The position numbers and the translations under genes were made by a program. Positions 36,723 through 44,861 of a stretch of DNA of 64,000 nt are shown here, piece after piece. Under the pieces are notes generated by a model. That model had not been told where the DNA came from. It saw only the letters and a program-made list of their open reading frames with translations, and did no database searches. Every line of letters starts with the position of its first letter. Position 1 is the stretch's first letter. The DNA is taken from contig DASVRA010000013.1 in NCBI GenBank assembly GCA_036388855.1, positions 39,806-103,805 of the forward strand, given 5' to 3'. This stretch comes from DASVRA01 sp036388855. Its GTDB lineage: Bacteria; Pseudomonadota; Alphaproteobacteria; Caulobacterales; Caulobacteraceae.

Positions 36723-38084
36723 TCAGGTGAGCGGCGGCGTCTCGATGCTTTCGCGCGGCCAGCGCACCGAAACCAGCGCGCCGGAAGGCTTGCCGTTGCG
36801 GAAGTCCACCTCCGCGCCGGTGCGCTCCAGGAGCGTTTTGGCGATGAAGAACCCGAGCCCCATGCCGGTGTGGCCGCTCTTGGAGCCTTCGCCGGACGGG
36901 CGGCTGGTGATGTACGGCTGCCCGAGCCGGGCCAGCACCTCGGGCGCGAAGCCGGGCCCGTCGTCGCGCACCTCCACCGTCACCAGCCGGTCGTCGAAGC
37001 GGGCGGTGACCAACACCTCCGACGCGGCGAAGTCGATGGCGTTGTCCAGGAACGAGGCCATGGCGTGGATCACCTCGGGCATCCGGCGGATGTCGGGGGC
37101 GCGCGTGCCGGGCGGGCCGGTGACCAGGGCCTCGACCCGCACCGGGGCGTTGGCCTTGGGCTCGATGATCTCGTTGAGGAACTGGGTCAGGCTCATGCGC
37201 CCGTGCATCTCGTCCGTCTGCTCGGGCGTCTCCGTCAGCCGGCGCAGGATTTCGCGGCAGCGCTCCGCCTGGGACATCAGCAGCTGGGCGTCCTCGCGCA
37301 GAGCCCCTTCCGGCGCCTCGCGCACCATCTCCTTGGCCACCACCGAGATGGTCGCGAGCGGGGTGCCGAGCTCATGCGCCGCCGCGGCGGCCAACCCGCC
37401 CAGCGCCGACAGCCGCTGCTCGCGCGCGAGCACGCTTTGCGTCACGTCCAAGGCCAGCTGCATCCGCGCCGCCTCGCGCGAGGCGCGCCAGGCGTAGCCG
37501 GCGGAGAACAGGATGCCGGTGACGATCGCGGCCACCGCGGTGAGCCGGTAGCTCAACGGCTCCACCGCCGCGCCGCCCGTCGTCCACGGCACGGGCAGGA
37601 AGTAGAAGGCCAACGCGGCGGCGCAGGCCACTGTCAGGACGCCGAGCGACAGGGCGTAGCGGGCCGGCAGGGTGGCCGCCGCCAGCGCCACCGGCGCCAC
37701 CAGCAGCAGGCTGAACGGGTTAGCCGCCCCGCCGGTGAAGAACAGCAGCGCGCTGAGCTGGAGGATGTCGAAGCCCAGCTGCAGTGCCGCCTCCCAGCTC
37801 GCCGTCAGCCGGTCGTGGCCCGTGGCGAACTGGATTCCGACGTTGAGCGCGGCGGCCGCCGCCATCACCGACAGGCACTGCAGCAGCGGCGCGTGCAGCC
37901 CTGGCGTCAGCTGGATCGCCAGGATCGCCACCGCCTGCGCCGCCAGCGAAGCCCAGCGCAGCAGCACCAGGGTGCGCAGCCGCAGCCCCCCCCGCGCGAT
38001 CGGCCCCGCGGCGTCTTCGGCTTGCGCGCGGGAAGCCACCGCCTTAGCGAGGCGCCGGCCGGTCAGGACGGAGGCGAGGGTCAT
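36723..38084 (-). CDS. RegB/PrrB/ActS-type redox sensor histidine kinase
   Basis: The 453-residue kinase has six membrane helices (about residues 38-200) holding the quinone-sensing motif GGAANPF at 118-124. The cytoplasmic part has the phospho-acceptor His237 in AAAHELGTPLATI, the redox-active Cys276 in QAERCREIL, and HATPase motifs (DNAIDFA, DDGPGF, GMGLGFFIAK). All the residues known to matter in RegB are kept. It phosphorylates the adjacent RegA-like regulator and is divergent from the SCO1 gene, as regB and senC are in Rhodobacter. Confidence 0.96.
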   Translation of the reverse strand: MTLASVLTGRRLAKAVASRAQAEDAAGPIARGGLRLRTLVLLRWASLAAQAVAILAIQLTPGLHAPLLQCLSVMAAAAALNVGIQFATGHDRLTASWEAALQLGFDILQLSALLFFTGGAANPFSLLLVAPVALAAATLPARYALSLGVLTVACAAALAFYFLPVPWTTGGAAVEPLSYRLTAVAAIVTGILFSAGYAWRASREAARMQLALDVTQSVLAREQRLSALGGLAAAAAHELGTPLATISVVAKEMVREAPEGALREDAQLLMSQAERCREILRRLTETPEQTDEMHGRMSLTQFLNEIIEPKANAPVRVEALVTGPPGTRAPDIRRMPEVIHAMASFLDNAIDFAASEVLVTARFDDRLVTVEVRDDGPGFAPEVLARLGQPYITSRPSGEGSKSGHTGMGLGFFIAKTLLERTGAEVDFRNGKPSGALVSVRWPRESIETPPLT

Positions 38085-38147
38085 GTCTCTAGGTCATGGG
38101 GCCGGGCGGCTCGCGATGTCGAGCGCCGCAACAATGGGAAGGCCGAG

Positions 38148-38714
38148 ATGAAGCCCATAAGCCGCCGCGTGGCGCTGTGCCTGATCGCCGCAGCGGCGCT
38201 TGGCGCGGGTTGTCAGAAGGCGGAGGCGCCGCCGGCGATCGGCGGGCCGTTCACCCTGATCGACCAGGACGGCCGCACGGTCAGCGAGCAGGTGCTCAAG
38301 GGCAAGTGGAGCGCGGTGTTCTTCGGCTACACCTACTGCCCCGATGTCTGCCCGATGACGATGCAAACGCTCGGCGAGGCCCGCAAGCGGCTGGGCGCCA
38401 AGGCCGACAAGCTCCAGGTGGTGTTCATCACCGTCGATCCGGAGCGCGATACGCCGGACGCGCTGAAGGCCTACCTTAAGAGCGAGGGCTTTCCGCCGAA
38501 CACCATCGGCCTGACCGGCTCGCCCCCCCAGATCGCCGGCGCGGCCAAGGCCTACAAGGCCTTCTACGCCAAGGCCGGCGAGGGCAAGGATTACCTGATG
38601 CAGCACCCTGCCGTCGTCTACCTGATGGACCCCCAGGTGAGGTTCAAGACGGCGCTGACCTACAGCCTGGGCCCCGAGGAGACCGCGCGGCAGCTGTCGA
38701 AAGCGATGTCCTAG
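38148..38714 (+). CDS. SCO1/SenC/PrrC-family copper chaperone lipoprotein
   Basis: The 188-residue protein has a lipobox LGAGC (Cys22), a thioredoxin-like fold and the copper ligands Cys64 and Cys68 in YCPDVCP together with His153 in MQHPAVVYL. SCO1 proteins deliver copper to the CuA centre of cytochrome oxidase or reduce its cysteines. A GGGAAGG ribosome-binding site precedes the ATG at 38148. It is divergent from regB, consistent with redox control. Its stop overlaps by four bases the stop of the convergent autotransporter gene. Confidence 0.95.
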   Translation: MKPISRRVALCLIAAAALGAGCQKAEAPPAIGGPFTLIDQDGRTVSEQVLKGKWSAVFFGYTYCPDVCPMTMQTLGEARKRLGAKADKLQVVFITVDPERDTPDALKAYLKSEGFPPNTIGLTGSPPQIAGAAKAYKAFYAKAGEGKDYLMQHPAVVYLMDPQVRFKTALTYSLGPEETARQLSKAMS

Positions 38715-41700
38715 AACACGATCCGCACGGTCAGGCGCAGGTCGAGGTCGGTGTATTCGTCGCGGAACTCGCCGCCGGCGTCGAGCTTCAGATCGAGGTA
38801 GGAGTTCGACACCCGCACACCGATGCGCGCAACCGGGGCGCCGCCCTCGATGTTCTCTCCGAACAGCTCGAAGGGGATGGTCCCGCCGCTGAAACGGCCG
38901 CGGGTGCGCCCGCCCGAGCCGCTCAGCACCTGGCGCCAGCCGAGCTCGATCTCCGGCCGCACGACCGTGCGGGAGCCGAAGCGGTAGCCGAACAGGACGC
39001 TTGAGGTCCAACTGAGCACGTCGCTGGTGCGGGACTCGACGATCAGGTCGAAGCCATCGCCGCCGCCGGATTCCTCGAAGCCGTTCTCGCTCAGCCGGTA
39101 GTAGTCGAGGTGGGTCATCGGCACGAGCACGAAGTCGCCGAGCACCGCCTCGTAGGCGAGACCCAGGCGGCCCGACAGGCTGTAGCCGCTCCAGTCGGCC
39201 TCCGCGCGGCGCAGCACCGGCACGTCGTCGACCGTGGCGATGAACTCGCGCCGGCTGCGGACCCAGACGTAGCCGGCGCCCACCTGCGCGTCCGGCCGGA
39301 AGCCGCCGTAGTTGCCGCGCCAATAGGCGCCTATGCCGAGTTGCGAGGCGCCGACGATGTCGTCGCCCGCCGTGTCGGGGTTCTTCACGTTGTTGGCGGT
39401 GAAGTTGACCATCACCCCCAGCGCCGAGCCATTGGCCGAGACGTTCTCCAGCCCGCCGGCGATGCCGAAGCCGTAGATGCGCCAGGCGGCCGCCTCGCGG
39501 CGGTCCTTGGATTCGCCCAGCCCTATCTCCTGGGTCCAGGCCCGGGTCGGGCCGGTCATCTCGCCGCGCGGCCAGTCGGCCGCCGCGCGTGCCGCCGCCT
39601 CCTGCGCCCAGGACAAGCCCCGCACCACCCCGCCGGCGTGGTCGGGCAGCAGTTGGTCGACCGCGCCGATCAGCCCTTCCCGGTCGGTCTGGCCCAGCAC
39701 CACGCCCAGGATGTCCTCGTCCAGCGACACCGCCTCGTAGACGGCGTCGTAGGCGTCGGCCTCGAACTTGGCGAAGCCCGCCTCCTCGGCGGTGCGTCGG
39801 CGCAGGTTGATGGTGATGTCCCCGGCCGCCTGATCGACCTCGGCGGAGGACACCACGATGAAGGGCGAGCTTTCGAGCAGGCTGTCGACGCCCCCCGCGG
39901 CGTTGATGCTGTCGGCGTCCAGCACCACGAAGCTCTGGCTCTCCTTGGGCAGGCTGAGCACCGACAGTCCGATCTTGCCGCCGTCGGCGATGTTGGTCGT
40001 CCCGGCCACCTCGAAGCGCGAGGCGCGGCCGTTGGCGGGGTCGGCGGAGAACACCAACGTGCCCTTGGACCCGATGTCGAGGCTGGTCGCCCGGACCGTG
40101 CCGGGGTCGCGCTGGATCAGCGTGCCGTTGCCGATGTTGATGCCGATGGCGTCGGCCGAGCGCAGCGCGCCCGCGTAGCTCGCGCCACCGTCGATCGAAA
40201 GGCTGCCGCCGCCGGCGCCGTAGTCCAGCGCCCCGAACACCGTCCCGGCGTTGAGCCTCACCGTGTCTGCGCCCGAGCCCATCAGGATGTCGCCGCTGAT
40301 GGCAGGCGTGATCGGTGCGTCCTCGGTGCTGTCGGGGTTGGGGTTCTGCACCAGGGTGACCCCGCTGGTGTTGGCGCGCAGATCCAGCGCCACCCGCTCG
40401 CCGTTGGTCGCGCCGCCGGCTTCGAGCGGGCGGGTGATAGCGCCGATGAACTGAGTGTTGGTGATCTGGCTAAGCGTGCCCGAGCGGTCGACCACCGCGT
40501 AGGCCGAGCCGTTCTCGCCCGTCAGAGTGGCGGTTACCCGGCCCGAGTTGGTCAGGCTGGTCAGGGAACCGCCCTGCTCGACCAGCACCCCGTAGGCGTC
40601 GTTCGTCCCTTCCGCGGTGATCGCCGCGGCGGCCGCGGCGATCGTGCCTTCCACGATCAGGCTGTTGGCGTTGGCCCCAGACAGCACCCGCAGACCCATC
40701 GCGTCGGCTTGATACGCGGTGGCGCCCAGCGTGCCGACCACCCGCACGCCGCCGTCGATGGTCACCGTGCCGTCGCCCGTGCCGATCTGTATGCCGGTGG
40801 CGCTGACCTCGTCGAACACGCCCGAGGCGGCCACTCCGCCGCGCACGATCAGGCCGTAGCCGTTCTCGTCCGTGCCGAACTTGCCGATCCTCACGTCCTC
40901 GCCGGCTTGGCCGATCAGCACCGCGGGCGCCGAGCCGAACACCTGGACGGCGCCGGCGCCTTCCTCCACGTCGGGCACACCGTCGTTGTCGTTGTCCTCC
41001 TCGTCGTCGGGGATGCCGTCGCCGTCGTCGTCGGTGTCCTTGTCGTTGGTGGTGCCGTCGTCGTCGTCGTCCTGGTCCGGAGCGCCCACTCCGCTCGGCG
41101 GCGGCGCCCCGATGAAGATGCCGCCCAGCACGTCGCCGCGCACCCGCAGCGCCGATCCCCCCTGCAGCATGTTCTCGGGCAGCAGGTTCTCAAGCACTTC
41201 GGGGTTGTTGGGGCGTTGAGTGAGGCGATAGCCGCTCGACTGGATCGCCGAATATATCCGCAGGGCCCCGGTGACGTCGCCTTCCAGGTCCACGCCCACG
41301 GCGCCCTTGCCGCTGGCCGTGACCGCGCCGCTCAGCCGCACCTCGCCGTCCACGCCCGCGGTCTCGCGCAGGCCGATCGTGTTGTCGCCGATCACCGTGA
41401 TCGAGCCGGAATGGGCGATGTTCCCGGCCATCGCCGACTCGATCGAAACACCGAAGGAGTCGTTACCCTCGACGTTGATCGCGCCGCTGTTGGTGAAGTC
41501 GCCGGTCCAGGGCCCCGTCCCCATCACCCGCACGCCGTAGCGGCCCGAGCCCTGCGCCCAAGGGCCGTCGGGCACGCCGTCGTCGTTGGTGTCCTCGGCC
41601 TCGTAGTCCTCCAGGACCGAGATGTTGCCGCCGTTGGTAAAGTCGGCGTTGCGCGGCGTCAGGATCAGCACGCCGATTCCCCCGTCGGGCGCCTCCTCCA

Positions 41701-41938
41701 TCAGGATCTGGCCCTGGTTGATGAAGTTGTTGTCGCTGTCGACGGTTACCGCCACCTCGGCGTTGACGTTCACCGAGCCCTCGGCGGTGATGGTGACGTC
41801 GCCCGGATTGCCGCCGCTCACGCCCGAGGTGGTGATCGGCGTGGTGCGCTCGTCGTCGATCGTGGTTTGCGCGGCCGCGCCTCCCGCAAGCAGCAGCAGG
41901 GGCGCCACGGCGGCGGCGGCAAGCAGATATTGACGCAT
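38711..41938 (-). CDS. autotransporter with Asp-rich calcium-repeat insert
   Basis: The 1075-residue protein starts MRQYLLAAAAVAPLLLLAGG (signal peptide, cleavage near AAA-QT). A long passenger of beta-helix-like repeats follows (ITVIGDNTIGL, GAVTASGKGAVGVDLEGD). At about residues 282-326 it carries thrombospondin type 3-like Asp repeats (DDDGDGIPDDEEDNDNDGVP), which bind calcium in other proteins; a shorter one (DTNDDGVPDGP) lies near residue 115. The C-terminal 280 residues form the outer-membrane beta-barrel, ending in phenylalanine (RLTVRIVF). The role is probably adhesion or surface structure; the ligand is unknown. The start was set at 41938 because the upstream frame precedes the signal peptide. 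Confidence 0.9.
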   Translation of the reverse strand: MRQYLLAAAAVAPLLLLAGGAAAQTTIDDERTTPITTSGVSGGNPGDVTITAEGSVNVNAEVAVTVDSDNNFINQGQILMEEAPDGGIGVLILTPRNADFTNGGNISVLEDYEAEDTNDDGVPDGPWAQGSGRYGVRVMGTGPWTGDFTNSGAINVEGNDSFGVSIESAMAGNIAHSGSITVIGDNTIGLRETAGVDGEVRLSGAVTASGKGAVGVDLEGDVTGALRIYSAIQSSGYRLTQRPNNPEVLENLLPENMLQGGSALRVRGDVLGGIFIGAPPPSGVGAPDQDDDDDGTTNDKDTDDDGDGIPDDEEDNDNDGVPDVEEGAGAVQVFGSAPAVLIGQAGEDVRIGKFGTDENGYGLIVRGGVAASGVFDEVSATGIQIGTGDGTVTIDGGVRVVGTLGATAYQADAMGLRVLSGANANSLIVEGTIAAAAAAITAEGTNDAYGVLVEQGGSLTSLTNSGRVTATLTGENGSAYAVVDRSGTLSQITNTQFIGAITRPLEAGGATNGERVALDLRANTSGVTLVQNPNPDSTEDAPITPAISGDILMGSGADTVRLNAGTVFGALDYGAGGGSLSIDGGASYAGALRSADAIGINIGNGTLIQRDPGTVRATSLDIGSKGTLVFSADPANGRASRFEVAGTTNIADGGKIGLSVLSLPKESQSFVVLDADSINAAGGVDSLLESSPFIVVSSAEVDQAAGDITINLRRRTAEEAGFAKFEADAYDAVYEAVSLDEDILGVVLGQTDREGLIGAVDQLLPDHAGGVVRGLSWAQEAAARAAADWPRGEMTGPTRAWTQEIGLGESKDRREAAAWRIYGFGIAGGLENVSANGSALGVMVNFTANNVKNPDTAGDDIVGASQLGIGAYWRGNYGGFRPDAQVGAGYVWVRSRREFIATVDDVPVLRRAEADWSGYSLSGRLGLAYEAVLGDFVLVPMTHLDYYRLSENGFEESGGGDGFDLIVESRTSDVLSWTSSVLFGYRFGSRTVVRPEIELGWRQVLSGSGGRTRGRFSGGTIPFELFGENIEGGAPVARIGVRVSNSYLDLKLDAGGEFRDEYTDLDLRLTVRIVF

Positions 41939-42098
41939 GCGAAAGCGGACGCCTCCCGGGGCCGACGCTGACCTTGTCGGGCCAGTCGCGGCCAAATGCA
42001 ACCACGCCCCCTCGACGGGCTGACCCGACAGGGTGTTTGTGGCGGCTATGCGGCGAGCGGCGCGGCGCCGTCAATCCGCCGCGGGAGGGGATGCCAGA

Positions 42099-42401
42099 AT
42101 GTCACGGGCGGAGGTGATCCGGGCGGAGGCGGCGCTGGCGCGGCTGCCCGGCTGGACGGCGGCGCACGGCGGCAAGGCCGTCCGCCGCACCTTCAAGTTC
42201 GAGAGCTTCCGCGACGCCTTCGCCTTCATGGCCCGCGCCGCGCTCGAGGCCGAACGCCTCGACCACCACCCCGACTGGTTCAACAGCTACAAGCGCGTCC
42301 AGGTGATGCTCACCACCCACTCCTCGGGCGGCGTCACCGAAATCGACGTCAAGCTGGCGCAAGCGATGGACCGCGCCGCCTCGGGCCTGGGAGCTAGTTG
42401 A
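42099..42401 (+). CDS. pterin-4a-carbinolamine dehydratase
   Basis: The 100-residue enzyme recycles the 4a-hydroxy-tetrahydropterin formed by aromatic amino acid hydroxylases. The active-site motif is AERLDHHPDWFNSYKRVQVM, with the conserved histidine pair, and TTHSSGGVTEIDVKLAQAMD follows, as in PhhB/DCoH. The start at 42099 gives the normal family length; a GTG further upstream is not needed. No hydroxylase gene is adjacent. It overlaps the end of the next convergent gene by eight bases. Confidence 0.93.
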   Translation: MSRAEVIRAEAALARLPGWTAAHGGKAVRRTFKFESFRDAFAFMARAALEAERLDHHPDWFNSYKRVQVMLTTHSSGGVTEIDVKLAQAMDRAASGLGAS

Positions 42402-42783
42402 CCAGCACCGCCCCGAGCAGCACCCGCGCCCCCTTGGCCTTGAGCACCCGGTCGGTTTCCCGCTGCAGCGCCGCCCCGATCACTTCAAGGTTCGGCGGCG
42501 CCCCCGGCCCCAGCCGCATCGCATAGGGCTGCAGCGCCGCGATATAGGCGTCCCGCAGCAGCGGCCCCGACGCCGCCGCCCGCTCGCGCAGGCCCCGGTC
42601 CGGCGCATCCAGCCCCACCTCCACCGTCAGCGCCCCCCGCCCCCCGGTCGGCCGCACGATGGTCAGCGTCACCGGGCGCAGGGGGATGTAGGTGGCGTCG
42701 GACTTCTTGCCCCCGCTAGCGTAGGCCGCGGAGGGGACGGCCGCGGCAAGGCTCAGGGCGATGAACAGGGGTGCGGCGCGCAT
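42394..42783 (-). CDS. exported conserved hypothetical protein, FliL-like pattern
   Basis: The 129-residue protein has a signal peptide (MRAAPLFIALSLAAAVPSAA). The mature part, YIPLRPVTLTIVRPTGGRG through GPLLRDAYIAAL and ALQRETDRVLKAKGARVLL, resembles the soluble domain of the flagellar protein FliL in hydrophobic pattern, but FliL keeps its membrane anchor and this gene is not near flagellar genes. The relationship is therefore a guess; the function is unknown. Confidence 0.65.
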   Translation of the reverse strand: MRAAPLFIALSLAAAVPSAAYASGGKKSDATYIPLRPVTLTIVRPTGGRGALTVEVGLDAPDRGLRERAAASGPLLRDAYIAALQPYAMRLGPGAPPNLEVIGAALQRETDRVLKAKGARVLLGAVLVN

Positions 42784-42830
42784 CGCGCAGGATTGCCCTT
42801 CCTGCCGTTGACGCGCGGTTTACGAGGGCC

Positions 42831-42906
42831 TGGTGGAGCCGAGGGGAGTCGAACCCCTGACCTCCTCATTGCGAACGAGGCGCTCTACCAACTGAGCTAC
42901 GGCCCC
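42831..42906 (-). tRNA. tRNA-Ala (anticodon CGC)
   Basis: The minus strand gives a 76-base tRNA with an encoded CCA end. The acceptor stem is GGGGCCG/CGGCTCC (with a wobble pair), the D arm is GCTCAGTTGGTAGAGC, the anticodon stem-loop is CCTCGTTCGCAATGAGG with anticodon CGC (reads GCG), and the T arm contains GGTTCGACTCC. All arms fold normally. A CGC alanine tRNA suits the GCG-rich codon use of this genome. Confidence 0.95.
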
Positions 42907-43019
42907 AGGCGGCGCGCAGATAGGAGCCGCCTCGGAAGGGTGTCAAGGCGCGCGCGGGCCGGCGGCTTGGCGGCGCCCGGACCGCCGCGCTAGAAGCCCT
43001 CCGTCAACCGGAGACGACA

Positions 43020-43340
43020 GTGGCCGCCCTCATCAACTTCGTCTTCTTCATCCTCAACAGCCTGCTGAGCCTGCTGGTGCTGGCCATCATCGCCGCCGCG
43101 ATCCTGAGCTGGCTGGTGGCCTTCAACGTGATCAACAGCCGCAACCAGTTCGTCTACCAAGTGATGCGCTTCCTCGAGGCGGTGACCGAGCCGGTGCTCT
43201 GGCCCTTCCGCCGCTTCATCCCGGCCCTAGGCGGCGTCGACATCACCCCGATCCTGGCCATCCTGGTGATCCAGGCGGCGCAGCGATACCTGCTCCCGCC
43301 GCTGCACATGTCGCTGCTCGCGGCCGTCGGCGCCTACTAG
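43020..43340 (+). CDS. YggT family membrane protein
   Basis: The 106-residue protein has two hydrophobic regions flanking the motif VTEPVLWPFRRFIPALGGVDITPI, the signature of the YggT family. Family members are linked to cell envelope and osmotic functions and, in chloroplasts, to cytochrome b6f assembly, but the bacterial role is open. The start is GTG, with GGAG seven bases upstream. It converges with the TPM gene at 43337, overlapping by four bases. Confidence 0.92.
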   Translation: MAALINFVFFILNSLLSLLVLAIIAAAILSWLVAFNVINSRNQFVYQVMRFLEAVTEPVLWPFRRFIPALGGVDITPILAILVIQAAQRYLLPPLHMSLLAAVGAY

Positions 43341-44020
43341 ACCTCCAGCGGCCGGTCCGATAGCCGGTTCTCCCCGCCGTCGTCGGGAAAATGCTGGGCC
43401 AGCGCGTCGGCGCAGACGCCGACCGCCTCGACGAACCCGCCGGCGGCATCCCTGCGCTTCATGCCTGAGCGCACCGCCTCCACCGCCCGCGCCCACACCG
43501 CCTCGCCGCAGCGCCCGTGGATCAAGGGGTCTGCCACCACCTCCACCCAATGGTCGTCGAAGGAGGCGAAGATCACCACCCCCGTGCGCGCGCCCGACAG
43601 GTGCAGCCCGGTCGCCAAATACTGCTGCCGCGCCGCCGCGTGCACCCGCCGCGCCTTCAGCGGCCGCGGCGTGAGCAGCCGGCGCACCTCGGGGATGGAG
43701 ACCAGCAGCGCCACCGCCATGAAGATCGCCCCCTGCAACAAAGCGTAGCCGCCGATCGCCAGCCCTACGATCCGCTCGATCGCCGCCGCATGGCCGATCA
43801 CCCATTCTCCGAGCAGCCGCGAAACGAACAGCGGCTGCACGCCCAAGGCCACCAGCAGCGGCGGCAGGAGCAGCGCCGCCGCCGCCGCCCAGCCGATCGG
43901 CACTTCGGGATAGGACGACACCCGCCGCGCCAGCACGCAGACAATCTCGCCAGTAGTACGGGCTTCCGCCTCCGCCACGGCGGCGGCGATGCGCTCGCGC
44001 CCCTCCTCGGTCAGCCGCAT
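43337..44020 (-). CDS. TPM-domain membrane protein (second of two)
   Basis: The 227-residue protein starts MRLTEEGRERIAAAVAEAEA, with a TPM domain split by two or three membrane segments at about residues 42-65, 82-98 and 100-115. The second half carries RVHAAARQQYLATGLHLSGA, then TGVVIFASFDDHWVEVVADP, a TPM-like pattern. It follows the first TPM gene after a single base, so the two are cotranscribed with lemA. Related paired proteins are found in many bacteria; they have been proposed to be membrane-associated phosphatase-like or assembly factors. Confidence 0.85.
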   Translation of the reverse strand: MRLTEEGRERIAAAVAEAEARTTGEIVCVLARRVSSYPEVPIGWAAAAALLLPPLLVALGVQPLFVSRLLGEWVIGHAAAIERIVGLAIGGYALLQGAIFMAVALLVSIPEVRRLLTPRPLKARRVHAAARQQYLATGLHLSGARTGVVIFASFDDHWVEVVADPLIHGRCGEAVWARAVEAVRSGMKRRDAAGGFVEAVGVCADALAQHFPDDGGENRLSDRPLEV

Positions 44021-44021
44021 C

Positions 44022-44861
44022 TCACCACCCCCCCGAGGCGCCGCCGCCGCCGAAGGAGCCTCCGCCGCCGCCGAAACCACCGCCGCCGAAGCCGCCGCCA
44101 AAGCCTCGCCCGCCGCCCAGGCCGCCGCCGCCGATGATGAGCGGAAAGCCCCAGCCGCCTCCGCCGCGCCGGTCGTCGTCGTCGTCGAACCAGCTTCCGC
44201 GCCGCTTGCGCCGCCGCGGCGCGAACAGCGACCTCGCCGCCCCCCGCAGGAAGGTGAACAGCAGGAACAGGATCAGGATCAGCGTCCAGCCCGGCAGTCG
44301 GCCGCCCTTGCTCGGGCGCTGCGCCGCCTGGGCGACCCGCGCCCGCGCCTCCCCTTCCGGAAGGCTCAGCTGCTGGATCAGCGCCTCGGTCCCGGACACC
44401 ACGCCCCCCTCCATGTCGCCGGCCCGGAACCGCGGCAGCACCCGCTGCTGCAGGATCACGCTCGAGAGCGCGTCGGTCAGAACCGGCTCCAGGCCATAGC
44501 CGACCTCCACCCGCACCTTCTTCTCATTGGGCGCCACGATCAGCAGCGCGCCGTTGTTCTGACCCTTCTGCCCGATCCCCCAGGCGCGGCCGAGCTGGTA
44601 GCCGTACTCCTCGATCTCGTAACCCTGCAGCGACGGCACCGTCGCCACCACCAGCTGGCGCCCCGTCTGGTCCTCCAGCGTCTGCAGCCGCGCCGTCAGG
44701 CCGGCCTCGTTCGCCGGCGACAGCAGGTTGGCGCCGTCCACCACCCGCCCGGTCAACGCGGGAAACTTGGGCGCGGCCAGGACCGGCAGCGCCAGAAGCA
44801 GGCAGAGGAGCGCCGCCGCCCAGGCCAGGATCGGCGGGCGGCGGCGGAGGGCTGGCGTCAT
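44022..44861 (-). CDS. TPM-domain membrane protein with Gly-rich tail (YgcG family)
   Basis: The 279-residue protein has a signal peptide, a periplasmic TPM domain (about residues 33-160; LTGRVVDGANLLS, GRQLVVATVPSLQGYEIEEY, NNGALLIVAPNEKKVRVEVG), a membrane helix at about 193-212, and a C-terminal tail made almost only of glycine, phenylalanine and serine (GGGFGGGG units). This tail is typical of YgcG proteins. The start overlaps the lemA stop by four bases. The domain is named after TLP18.3, Psb32 and MOLO-1. Confidence 0.92.
   Translation of the reverse strand: MTPALRRRPPILAWAAALLCLLLALPVLAAPKFPALTGRVVDGANLLSPANEAGLTARLQTLEDQTGRQLVVATVPSLQGYEIEEYGYQLGRAWGIGQKGQNNGALLIVAPNEKKVRVEVGYGLEPVLTDALSSVILQQRVLPRFRAGDMEGGVVSGTEALIQQLSLPEGEARARVAQAAQRPSKGGRLPGWTLILILFLLFTFLRGAARSLFAPRRRKRRGSWFDDDDDRRGGGGWGFPLIIGGGGLGGGRGFGGGFGGGGFGGGGGSFGGGGASGGW

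Noticed and set aside
36417..38147. Long plus-strand open frame upstream of the SCO1 gene
   Set aside because: It lies opposite regA and regB, is Gln/His/Arg-rich as antisense frames in high-GC DNA usually are, and the real SCO1 start has a ribosome-binding site.
39110..41971. 953-codon plus-strand open frame opposite the autotransporter
   Set aside because: It is a shadow of the autotransporter gene: His/Arg/Gly-rich, without domains, while the minus strand has signal peptide, repeats and barrel.
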